A stretch of 64,000 bases of DNA from Thamnaconus septentrionalis (lineage: Eukaryota > Chordata > Actinopteri > Tetraodontiformes > Monacanthidae): the NCBI GenBank assembly GCA_009823395.1, contig CM020501.1:33316493-33380492 (forward strand). The letters run 5' to 3'. Shown here piece by piece: positions 12,221 through 24,621 of this stretch. The translations under genes were made by a program, and so were the position numbers. The notes under the pieces were generated by a model. It was not told the origin of the DNA and made no database searches. It was given only the letters and a program-made list of their open reading frames with translations. The number at the start of each line of letters is the position of its first letter. Position 1 is the stretch's first letter.

Positions 12221-13758
12221 ATTAAACACATGACTGATATATTTCTACTCCTAAGAATTTGTTATTTTGTTTCTGTGACCCAAATTTCAGATTTTTTTTC
12301 AGTAATTTTATTGATTTTTTTGTAGTAATTGATTGATAGAAATTCACTTTTTTGAAATGAACTAAAATATCAGATTTTCCTTTTATTTTTTTATTTTTTT
12401 TCCTATTATTAGAATCAGTAAAAAATAAGTTCCAGCATGGATCCTTTATTTTGAAGCAAGTCAGACACAGGTACAGGCGTAGAGGCCAAATACAGCCTGG
12501 AATCTGCATGATATCGCTTCACAACTCATGACAGCCAGAGTGTCCTCTCATCTTTCCAGTAAGGAAGGATTTATTTATTGTTTGTTTCTTTATATGCAGT
12601 GTCCTCCTGCGACAGTTTATTTCCTCATTGTCACTGTCGGTAAATGAGGCCAGCCTTTGAAAAGACTGACAGCTCACAAAATTATTACATAATAGAGAAC
12701 ACGCCTTAACATTCTATGAGGACTTTTAAAAAAACATTTGTCTGCCTCAACTTGGAGGCCAACCGGCATCCAGGTTGACTCAGAGCTGAGCAATACGAGC
12801 CACCTCGCATTCAAGGTGTTGTTTTTTTTTAGCTTTGTCAGTAATAATCATTTGACTCAGTCATCACGTTGAGTCATTAAAAATGCGGAGTCGTCAGTAT
12901 CGGTGCTACTGCCCAGCCTGCATTTCCCTGTTTTCTTAGTCCTTTGCCGCGTCAGGGCTTTTCTAGATGACAGTGTGATGTGCAGCGCTGTGCGGCCGAC
13001 TGCTAATAACACAACAGCGTCGCCGCCGCGAAAATGTCCTGATGCATTGCTGCGTCGGTCTGTCGTTAGTGTTTGTGGGAGCGCTAAGGCTAAGTAAGCT
13101 AAGGCAACTCAACTGGCCCGAAAATAAGACTATGCCTCTTTCGTCCCATAATGAGGACATTTTAATTTTACAGCAGTTTCAATGTGAGTTGAGTCACCTC
13201 CCCTGTTGCCACTGAACAATTTTAATGCACAAAGATTCCCAAAGCTTTTTTCTTTTCATCCTCCACCCCACCCAGGATTTTTGAAGGAAGGCCAAATCAT
13301 CAGAGCTCTTTGCTCCGGTGTTTTGCGCGTAGCTTCCTGATTGCGGCCTGGTCTAAAAATAGCAACAGCGCTGTCTTTCTCCAGCTGCTGCGCATGAATG
13401 GACCAATGAGTGAATGAGCTATGGGCAGTGTGGGTAACCCACAGCCTGTATGGAGATCCTTGTCGTGAAAACACACATTAGTCCATCCATTGAGAGACGG
13501 GAAGTGAAAGTGTGACACGGCAAAACGCATGCACTTCATTGTTTTGTGCAAAAAGCCAAACTTCATCCAACTCACCGCGCTTCATCCGAGGACATGTGCG
13601 TGGTTGCGTCACCCATTTCCTTGTACTTTGTACAATGACAATAGAGACCTTGGCTATGTTGACATGCGCAGATTTCTCCAATCCGATCCAAACCTCGGTT
13701 GATCGCAAATTCCAAATCCACTGTTCACATGGACATGAAATAAAATGATGCGACCATG

Positions 13759-14190
13759 ACGTGCGTTTACATGCACCAAGCGCTTAATCAGAAAAAAATC
13801 ATTTGGGCGTGCGCGAGTTGTCTAATTTTCCGGAAATAGTAGAAGAAGAAGAAGAAGAAGAAGAAGCTGTACTTCCGCCTGCGTTGTAACCAAACGCTCC
13901 GCTGTGGAAACATGACCGGCTGCCGCAAAGGTGGGAACGCGTCACGGCGAACGGAGCACACGTGCGCAGTGGAGATAATTTCCCCCCGAAAGCAGGAAGA
14001 CGGGATGATCCGAGTGGGTGTGCACATGGACGCCATTCGGAATAGCGATCGGCACAAACCGCCTCTCTCTCTCTCTTCAGAATGAAATTTCTCTCCGAAT
14101 GGAACGGACTGGATCAGAATCTTGCGATTGACGTGTTCACATGAAGCACTTTTAATCTGATTGGGCCTTTGTGTCCATGTAAACGCAGCT
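13759..14190. mobile_element. MITE with CGTTTACATG inverted ends
   Basis: Left end gtgcgtttacatgcacc (13761-13777) pairs with right end gtccatgtaaacgcagc (14173-14189). An inner pair also matches: taatcag near 13785 with ctgatt near 14157. A GAA run lies inside at about 13844-13866. A second related-looking tacatgcac segment is at about 57175. No transposase fragment was seen. Confidence 0.55.
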
Positions 14191-14914
14191 ATTCTGATTC
14201 TGATGCTGATTAGATGTGGATCTTTTTGGCACGTCCAGTTCAGCGGAGACGACACAAACAGACCAGACAAGACCGCATTGTTTCTGCACACGTGCGCGTC
14301 GCACCGCGCGGCCTTGTACAAAGGTCGTGACGCCGTTGCCCTCGGTTCCAGGTTGAGATTCTGTGCCTTCATCTGCACTGTGTTTGAGTAAAACCCCCGT
14401 TGACTTTGCATGACGTTTCCACCCTGAACCCTTCGTCCTTTTTTCCGGCCCCTGTGAGACTGATTGACCCAGTTCTCACTGTCACAGGTACCGAAATAGA
14501 GCTCACACATTCTCAGGAAGCCCCCGTATCTCTGCCTCCTACTGTCTGTCTACCTCGCGCTCGCTCTGTGCATTTTGCACAACAAAAAAAAAACAACAAT
14601 CTCCCTAACGTGCCACCGAGGGACAGCTGCCAACTCCACGATTTAATCATCCCACGTTTTTGGCATCGTTGCATCATTTTTGGCATTTTTGCTCCTGCTG
14701 CAACTCTACGGAGGAAATAGATCTGTCAGGTCAGGTTCTTCAGGATACAATGCACTCAGACACACACACACACACACACACACACACCACCTATCCAGGA
14801 GAACCTCCTTATATTGTCCAGAATGTTGGTGCAGGATCTTTTTTTTTTGTGTGTATTTGTATCACTTATTGCCCACTTTTAACTAAAGACTCAATGTTCC
14901 TCCACTGCATAGCC

Positions 14915-15213
14915 CAGGCTTGGGCAAACTGCGGCCCAGAGACCACATGCAGTCTTTTTAATCCAGCCCACTGAAAAAGAGCTCAACACCGTGGGGCTTC
15001 AAAGACAGAATTTGTTGCAACTCTGCTTTGGATCATTGTCAGTTGACGGTAAAGCAACCACTTTCCTACATATCCCATGACATATTTTTTCTCCTATGAG
15101 GTGAGCCACCAAAACACTCCATCCGTCTGCTGCTGCTTGCTGCTCCGGCCCCTCTGTCAAAGTTCACAACCCACTGTTGCTCGCCAGTCAAGAAGTTGGC
15201 CCACGCACCCCTG
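14915..15213. mobile_element. hAT-like MITE with 8-bp target duplication
   Basis: Begins CAGGCTTGGGCAAACTGCGG and ends CCACGCACCCCTG, so both ends give CAG...CTG imperfect inverted repeats typical of hAT elements. Flanks are gcatagcc (14907-14914) and gcgtagac (15214-15221), six of eight matching, as expected for an old 8-bp duplication. No transposase coding remains in about 300 bp. Confidence 0.65.
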
Positions 15214-15760
15214 GCGTAGACCAGCATCGAGTGATACTAATGAGCCTAATCATGGTCGGCTGGACGGCGTGGTTCTCGCTGTCCTCCCTGAGAACAGAGG
15301 AAAAGCAGCCTGCCGCTGTCAACGGCCTCAATTAAGACCCACCGCGAGCGTCTGTCCGCTGCCCTGAGCCGCTTTTGTGCTGTTTTGTGTTGATGTCTGA
15401 TGCAGTATGTGCACGAAGATAAGGCCCCGTCCGTGTCATTAGGCCCCTGCACGTTCCTCGGCAGGGGGAATTCCAATCGCACGCGCCTGCCTGCCCCTCG
15501 CCCCTGACGCATCTCAGGACCCGAGCGCTACCTCCTGCTCGCACTTGCACGCATCGCAGTCGGGCCCTTCCTGTTTTGTGAGGCGGCTGCGTCGTGCCTA
15601 AACAGAAGCAATCGCTGCCGTATTTTGGTTTCATTGTTCGAGAAGTGCGACTGCAAGTCACGCCGACGTGTCTCTGTGGCCACTGGCATGAAACTGCTGA
15701 TGTCTTTCGCAGCCGAAATAGCTAGAGCAGAAACTTCTTCAGGATTACTGGTAAGACCGA

Positions 15761-16146
<386 letters not shown>

Positions 16147-16442
16147 ACCAAAGTCTGTGATTTGACTTTAGCAGTGGAGGTTTTGCAAGAAACCTTACTT
16201 TTTTCAAAAAAAATGAATATTTTCGTGACTGTTGCAAAGAAAAGCAGTCTGTCACACAGTTAAACAACTAAATCATTTTCACCAGCCAAGTGACTCTTGG
16301 AAACATTTGCACAGTCTTGTATCCCTGCTGTCTCGCATGTCACATGCGTCTTGTGTCTAAGTATAGCATCATCTACCCACTCATTCAGCAGAGGAAATGA
16401 TGAACTGACAGCCTCTCACTTTGTGTGAACTCGCTGTGCGTC

Positions 16443-16474
<32 letters not shown>

Positions 16475-17713
16475 CGGAGTGCCTTCTGCATAAGCTGCTT
16501 TTCTTTTTCTTTTTTTACTTTTTTTGTTGAAGTACGCACCAGTGTGCCGTTCCCATCAAAGTTCAAACGGGGACAAAAGAAACAATAATCCGATGGCAAC
16601 ACAAAGATGCAAAAGTGCACATTGAGGGCCAAATTGACTTAGAATAGGACGCCTAAAAATATTGATTGGCCACCCTAACAGGTTGCAGGAGCAGGTGCAA
16701 AGGTATGACTACATTGACTGATGTTGTTAAATATGGGTCTAAAGTTAGAAGCTTTATTAGATCAACTTTGAAAGACACTGCATACCCACGCAGGAAAAAA
16801 AAAAAATTCAATTCAAAATTGTATATGCGATGTAACATGATACAGGACAGAACTGACAGAAACGGATTCAAGATCTTCGGAGGAAGTCGCGGAGGGGAAG
16901 TGGGATTCATTCTGCTGTCGGCACCAAAATTCACAATTAGAAAACGAGATCTTGTGTAAAAAAAAAAAAACAGGTTCCACATCTGTGGGACTGAGTGGAG
17001 ATCCAATTGTCTTCCTTTCATTTTTTTTGGTGTGCTAGACATAATATTTCTCTGATCACTTCAAGAAGTAAGTAGAAAAACTTGACAACTTGATTTGTTG
17101 CACTAAGCCAGACAATCAGTTGCTCTCTTTTGGAAAATGTTTTAGTTTGCCCCTCTGTTGGTGGTTAAAAAAAAAAAAAAAAAAAGCCATTCAAGTTAGT
17201 TGAAGCTTTTTGGCCCACAATGCATTGATCGATCCTGGCTTTGAATCGGACCGCTTGTGTCTCCAGCCCCTCAGGTGGTCCTGCGTGTGGCCAGAGTGTT
17301 TTTTTTTTTTTGTGCCAGGCTTTGCCAGTTAATACCTGCCTTCCGAGCGAGCTAGATAAAGACAGGAACCAGCCACGGCAAACCGCATCAGATTTGCTAA
17401 ATCGCTCTTCGCGTGCCAAATAACCGGTTGGCAGCTTCCCCGTCAAATATTTTTCACATTCTGGAGGAATAACCCTAAAACCCAGCGGTGTGTCGGGAAG
17501 GAAGCAGGAAGGAGGTTTTCGATAACAGAGTGTTAAGCGGTCCTATGTGTGCATTTTGAAACAGATCCAAGAGCCCTGATGCCCTGAGGTTAGCATGGGC
17601 ACGGAGGCGGCCACGCCTACTTTCTTTTCTCCGCCTCTTTCACGCAGATGCTTTTATTATGAGGAAATGTACCGTGCAATGACACGCAGCGTGTTTCTCT
17701 CTCTGTTCCACAG

Positions 17714-17815
17714 TTCTCTGAGTCGAGACAAGTGTTTGTCGGCCTCGGTCCTGCAACTCGTGTGCTTGTTGGAAGACCCGAAGCTCACGTCTGATCTGCG
17801 CCGACGCCTCCGAGG
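17714..17815 (+). other. Candidate non-coding 5' exon of pik3r6
   Basis: A 102-nt segment bounded by a strong pyrimidine-rich acceptor (ctctctctgttccacag) and a consensus donor (cgagg-gtaagtg). One frame is open (SLSRDKCLSASVLQLVCLL...), but joined to the next exon at 18621 it stops before the pik3r6 start codon, and it resembles no PIK3R6 sequence. I read it as 5' UTR. It could also belong to another unrecognised transcript. Confidence 0.4.
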
Positions 17816-18331
17816 GTAAGTGAGGCTCATCCTTGACTGGCCTTGAGCATATTTTGGAAGTGTTATCACTTTGTTCGGAAGCCACAGTTGCACTTTTTCC
17901 TTCAGAGTTAGAACTCCTGAGCTCAGAGAGATAAAAGATTTGTACTTGCATGCAGGGACTCTGCACCCACCCGGCCACTAGGGTTCGTTTCTCTTCACTG
18001 GAAGTCAGAAATTTCAAGAAAACCTGGTCATTCACAGATAATGCCGTCCACTGTGGCTGAAGATGCCCCTGCGAGGGTTACGTGACGGTTTGAATGCCTT
18101 GTAGTGTTCATGGACAAGTGTTCTTTGTTGTTGTTGATTCTTTGCTTTGAGTCTCATACAGTGCAACAGCCTCAGCGTTAGGTCGAGGGTTGAGCTCACA
18201 CAGTTCCAAAAAGAGGCCCAGGGCCGCAGGTCCGTGTGTGTTCTTATTCTAGACGCTCATCGACCTGCCGTGGCTCAAGCAGAGGCGGACGATGTAACTA
18301 GAGGCACACCTGCTTATTATTACCTCTAGAC

Positions 18332-18490
18332 CAGTGGCTCTCAACTCTGCTTGAGTCTTAGTCCCAGATTTATTCCACAGCACTCGAATTTAATTCAAAC
18401 GCTGGTCCACTTTTCTATCGTGTCTTGTAAATGAATTATTGAAATTATCGGACTGAATTGTGTGTCCTGCAAAATGAATGCCCAACATGT
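18332..18490. mobile_element. hAT-like MITE fragment, copy A
   Basis: Starts CCAGTGGCTCTCAACTCTGC and shares CTTGAGTCTTAG, TATTCCACA and GAATTGTGTGTCCTG segments with the element at 32227-32725. The right end is not recognisable. Confidence 0.5.
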
Positions 18491-18620
18491 TGTCCATATA
18501 CATGTGTATATTAAAATCTCTCTCTTTTTTTTTTTTTTTTTTTTAATAAAAAAAGGGAAATTTCCCACCAGTTGAGATGATATGACTGAATTCTCTCATG
18601 TGTCCTTTCTCCAATCGCAG

Positions 18621-18699
18621 TCAATCCAATGTATGTGAACAATGACCAACACGGCCTGCTGGGATAGCACAAGCAGCATCTGCAGCATGGAGCCCACAG
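18621..18699 (+). other. pik3r6: pik3r6 start-codon exon (5' UTR plus first four codons)
   Basis: The acceptor ccaatcgcag precedes 18621 and the donor gtagaag follows 18699. Two short upstream ORFs begin at 18629 (12 codons) and 18633 (ATG-TGA). An in-frame ATG at 18642 would add 15 residues to the start chosen at 18687. The 18687 ATG has the better context (agcATGG), and its MEPT matches the MESS start of human PIK3R6. Confidence 0.65.
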
Positions 18700-21600
18700 G
18701 TAGAAGAAGTCAGCTGAGCGGTGTGTCCGCCGTGCCGGACCCTCTGTCACCAGCCCTGCTTTTCTCAAGCCATTTGCTTCCTTCTGGATGTTATCTGTGG
18801 CTGCGTTTCATTGGTCTTGCTTGTTTTTTTTTTGCTTGTAACAACGGCACTCTTAACGTTCCTGTTTGTCTCCACTTCATCGTCAGTCGGCTGCCCCCCC
18901 ACATTCCCAGAGCACGAGCTCTGCCGCAACGTGAAAGACGTGCTGCCCAGGGATTCTGACCTGGACCGCTTTCAAAAAGGTGCACCAACCTGCTTAGTGA
19001 CGCTGAAAGTATGAAGTGAAGATGAGGCCTCTGTCTGTGAACACGATACCTGCTTGTTAAAAAATAGTGCAGTTTTCCCATCAAGTTGCCCCTAACTCAT
19101 TAAAACCAAAAAAAAAAAAATGACATTCCAGGTAAAGGAAGGTTTTTTTTTTTAGCAACAAAGATAATTTTACTCGAAACTCTCAAAGTTAAAATCGTTT
19201 AACTTGAAGTGAACTTTTTCCTCACGTTTTGAGATAAAGACTTTAACACTGAGTGGAATGCAACGGAGTCAAAAGTGATGAATGAGTTCATTAAAACTGG
19301 AAATAGATCAGTGGTAAGTCTGTATTTATCACTGCTTCAGTGCAGAAGCATTGTGGAACTTTTCCACGGGCAGCAGCGCTGCGATGATGTCAGCGCAGCG
19401 CGTTAGTCACACAAGGAAATACTTTGCCCTGTCAGCGGTGAAAGGGCCACTCAGCCGTTAGTAATGCGACTTATGTTGGCTTAGTGCTGCAGCGGAGGGA
19501 AATCTGACACATTAGTCGAGTTTGCGCTCCTGCCCGTGAGCACTTTGTGGGTATCACGCTGGGTTTGTTTTGAGTTATTCTTTTTTTGTTATTTTTGCTG
19601 TTTTGCGTGCAGGCATGTTGAGATGGACGCTCCACAGGAAGGTTCAGAAGAATCCTGCCAACAGCCTGTCTCTGGTGTGGGGGCTCATCAAAGAGCTGGA
19701 AAAGGTGCTGCACCTCTCTCCTGACGTTTCCAGCTGCAAACTGGCCTCCCCTGAGACTCTAACTGGCGCGTTTTGTTTGAAAAATGTGACTGCGCAGGCT
19801 GAGAAGTGGGAGTCCCGTAGAGACATCATCCCGTTGCTGCACACGCTGATGTACGCCATTCTCCAGGTACGGTGGTCCTTCAGCTCATCGAGGACGTGAC
19901 ATTGAAATGCAGATTAAGACCTGCAGACATCCTTGAAGGTCCAGTGTGTCATAATTGACTTGATTTATGATGTTTATATTGGTAAAAGCCCAATTTGCTG
20001 CCCATAAATGCATTAATTACAGTGTGTAATCGCAGTATGATAGGAGTAATATAATAAAGTAAAAGTAATAAAAGTACCCTTATCATATATACAATAATAT
20101 ACATCCAGCGAGGGCCTTGCCCCCAGTTAGTTGCCATCCTGCACCGCCATGTTTCTAAGGAAGCCCGGTGGGGACAATCCAGCTGCCTGACAGCGCCTTT
20201 CGTAATTAGGGTGACTTACCTGCGTCCTCAAATAAACCGACAAAGAAGAAGGTAGACAAGGTATCCAGGTTTGGGTGCGCAGGCCACCGTAGTTCACTGG
20301 CAAGCTCAGGGGGTCGGGAGAGAGAGTGAAAATCCCCAAATGTTACAGACTGAACCTTTAACTCCGGGGAGAGTGCGTGCCAAAGAGTGCAGAATGGTAG
20401 GTAGGCTGCTTGTTGCTAGAAGGTTGTTGTTGTTGAGGAAGAAGTCTTGTTTTGTTTTTTTTTTCCCATGACAATAAGACGCAAGAATTTGGTCATCAAG
20501 GAAGTATCACATCTAGATCGTAGATCATTTGGTTCGCATTTTACCGTAAAAGAGAAGTTATGATCTTTATTTTGGTTTTTCCTCACTGACAAGAGCGCGT
20601 GTGCTTTGCGGCGTGTGTGTCTTTTTTTCGATTTTCCAGACGGCCTACATTCCAGATGAGCTGTACAAGCGGGTTTACAACTTCTGCAAGCGGCTGCTGA
20701 CCTACCCTCATCCCTACTGCGCCGTGGGCCTCAGCTACACCAGGAGGATCCAAGCGGAACGCTCCAGTCCAGGTGCCGCACTGCCTCACGCTGGCGTCTG
20801 CAGCGAAAGCAGCAGCTTCCTAACTAAAGTCCACACTACCTAAAACCTGGCCTGCTCTAGAAGTGTTGTACACCACACTGAGCAGATTATTATGCAATAT
20901 GTCTTAGCAGCAGCAATTAGATGTGACATATGCAGCAACAACAGCTTTAACCCTAAGGGCAAAAACTGATTTTAAATGGGCAGCAAAATTGTAGTAATGA
21001 GACACGCCCACTTAGATTTCACGTTAAAATAACGACTTTTATTCTCAAAAGTGACGAGCAACAAATCTAGCGACTTTTTTCTGGTGCTGCTGGAGACTTT
21101 TGGCCACAAGCCTTGTCGGGGCAGATGTTTGTGTGCCCCGTCTGGAAATGAATTGCGCATTGTGCAAAGACGACAACAACAACAACATGCTCCAATTTGT
21201 TCTCATTTACTGTGGTTATGGTTGCTCATGTGGTGCTTTCACTTGTCACTTGTTGTAAGCTACTGTGTGGACCATAAAGTAAAGTTAAAAACCGAACCCA
21301 CATTTAAGGAAAAGGTTGTCTCTTTTCTCCCAGTAGCAAGTAGTTTGGTTCATTTGGTTCAAGTCACGCCGCAATTTCTCCTCCACATTTGACCCTTCCT
21401 CTGACCTCTGACGGAGCAGTGAGCTTCAGCGGTGCTGCACTCGGCCAGCATTAGGTATCATCTAACCCCCGCCCCCCCAAGTGCAACCCTGATTACTGAG
21501 TGCCAAGCAGGGAGTCTTTGGTATGACCCGGCCAGGACTCGAACCCACAACCTCCCAGTGTCAGGGTGGACTCCCCCTACCACTAGACCGCTGGGAATTT

Positions 21601-24576
21601 GTGGTTCTAAACATATTAACAACATGATTGTACTGTCATACAGTGTCCATGACAATGACATGCATTTGAGCAATTACACAAATTAAGCCAGTCGCGACTT
21701 TTAGCGACTTTAGCCAATAACGACTTTTCTCACTGGGGAGTTGGCAACACTGGAACCAAAGTATTAACGTGACCTGATGAAATCGATCTGGACAGGCAAT
21801 CAATCTGGAGATGTCCGTCCAATAGGAACGCTTCAAATGATCCCTCGGAGCGTTTGCAGGAACGCATTGCTAACAGTTGCAGTTTTTGATTGGCAGGCCT
21901 GATGTACCAACGCATGCTGACAGCGGAGCAGAGCCTAAAAAATGAGCACTATCCCTTTCAAGAGAGGTGAGTCCAGAAAATGATGTCGCACAACTGACGC
22001 ACCAGACCAGGGCTCACCGAACCTGAGTCATATGAAGGGCGACCACTTAGTTAGGCTCTCCTGAAGTAACACGTTTTCTCAGTTAGCCTTGGTTGGTCTG
22101 TGGTTATTATTGGTTCTGTTCTATGTGAAGATGATGATCACGTTAATGAGTTCTCAATAACTATCTACAGTCATCGTGTATGTTAAGATTAACAAGGTTG
22201 AATTAAATTTGTCAGTGAAGGTTCTCAGTCATCCAGGTCGTGTTAGTGTGAACTTCACTGAAGCCTTTCAGATGAGCGACACGTTGTCTTCAAGATCGCA
22301 AGAACAAGTCCAGTTTGCTCCAGTTGGATAAAATGGAATTTTAGACACAGCCCAACGAGTCGTGCTAATTTTAGAACAGGCCTGCGGGCTACTCGCGTGG
22401 TCCTCGAGGGGGGTGGGCGGGGCTGCTTGGTCCTCACGGGCACCATGTTGGCGACCCCTGCACCAAACAATGCTTAGAAAAGACGGTTTCCCATGCATTA
22501 CCTTACTTAATGTTGCTCTGTCAGTCACGCTGAATTTTCAATCCCGACAGGGTCTTCGTCCTGGCTGACCTGGAGATCTTTGGCTCTCTGGGTCAAGTCC
22601 TGATGGAGGACATTGAAACACTTGGCTCAGGCGGAACTCTCGGCCACGTGGATTACATGAGCTGCGTCGTCCAGCACGCCATACAGGCGGCGTTAGGAGC
22701 TCAACAGTGCAGTGGACAGAAACTGGCTGAAGCCCTGAAGGTCAGTGGGAGAGCTTCAACGTCTCTGTGGTGCTACCACACAGCACGGTTATTAATAAAT
22801 ACAGTGCGAGCGGTGGTCTGCTTCCATTTTATGACTTTCTCTCTTGGTTAGCTTGTCACAGCACAGGCAGTCACATTTACAGTGTTTATACTCGTAGGTC
22901 ATTACTGTAGCTTTGTTTTAGAGGAACACGTCTTCCCTGCAAAACCATCACTTGTGTCCATTCAGAAGATTTATTATTATTATTATTATTATTTTAATTC
23001 TGCGTTATAGCAGCGTCACGGTCAAAGCGCGAGGCAAGACAGTGGCTCTTCAGGGAAATGAATGGAGATGGTGTGACGTCGGGGTGTCGAGGATCAGCTT
23101 TCTGAACTGGGAGGTGTTTCTGTTCCGTGACTTGTTTTAAAAATGCCATTTTCCGATCGGCAAAAATCTCACGAAGTGACCAAGTGGAAACAGTCCAAAT
23201 CCGTTTTGTCATCCGATTACTCAAACCACCTCGGGGAGGTGGTCTCGACGCTTCGCATAGCATAGCATAGCATAGCATTGCTCACGGACGTGTGAACAGA
23301 ATGCGATCTCAGTCCACATTAAGGACCGCCTACTCCGCTCACCTCTCCCGCCTTGGTCGGCGCCCCACCTCCCGCCGTCGTCATTACAAAGTTACAAACA
23401 AGAAGCGAAAACAAATCATTTTTGTTAGACTCTTTTATTAGGATGCTAATAAATTTCATTCCGCATTAGCGTATTTTGTCAGCGGAGCAGCGGTCGCAGT
23501 TTCCCCACATATGATTAAATGTGCGACGTTGCATCCGAAAGTTTGCCAGCCACTGTTGATCCGGAAAAGAAGTCGTCGCCCCTCTGTCCCACCAGTCGCT
23601 ACTCCTCGTTCCGATCCATACGCACGAGCTGCAGTAGAATTAAAACCAGTGACTTGATAATAGTCCGCAAACAGGAAGTTGATTCTTATTCGTGTTCAGG
23701 TGAAACTAGCCGTAGTTTTGCGCTTTACTGCCCCTAGTGGTTAAAAATGCACTAATGCGATCACAAGTGGCACGCTCCAGACGCATGTTAATGCCATGTG
23801 CGAACAGATGCTTCAAGATGCGTACAAACAGGGCCAATATCTACATAAGCTTTGGCTTCAAGATGCTATACCCACTATACAGCATTTGTTGTTCTTAATA
23901 TTCTTCAAACGTGTCAGCATTTTTTCATCTGCTTACGTGTCACATATAAACGTGGCTTTGGCTGTTTGAGGGAAACTGAACAAGAAAAATATCTTGAAAT
24001 AGAAACATTCACGGCCGGTGGGGGGGTGGGGGGGGGGGGGGTGGAGTCTTTCTTCTTTTTGTCTGAAATGTTTAATTCTGTACAGTCAAGCAAACAAGGG
24101 AGTTTACACAGTCCAGCCCATCTGGCACCAGCCGCCCCGCCACATTCAAAGTGGCTTCAATCCGTCCTCTTCCTCATTCTGACGCTCAGTTTGAACTTCA
24201 TCCGCTCGTCTTCCCAGCGTCGACATTCCTTGAGTTGCTGCCGTGTGATTGGCCGATTAGCTACTTGTGCAAACAAACAACTGAGCACTGTGCCTAATAA
24301 AGTGGCCGGTGTGTGTGTGCGTGTGTGCGAGACCCACCCCTGTGCTCGCCAACAAGCTCACTGGAGAGCGTGGAATGTGAGGAAGGGTGGGTTGTTATTG
24401 TCACAAAAGGTACATTTTTAGAATTTTCTTCCCTCCTGGATTCATTTTCGCTCTGCAGTCTCAACTACACACCCATGTCGCGCAACACATCCCCAATGAA
24501 AGTTCTGATGTGGTTGAGCTGTGAGGTGGAAACGTCTGCTGGCAGTCATCCTAAAGTAACACCTTTGCAGGACATA

Positions 24577-24621
<45 letters not shown>

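Noticed and set aside
13788..14510. 240-codon minus-strand ORF
   Set aside because: Runs through a MITE and a GAA repeat; the product has no recognisable domain.
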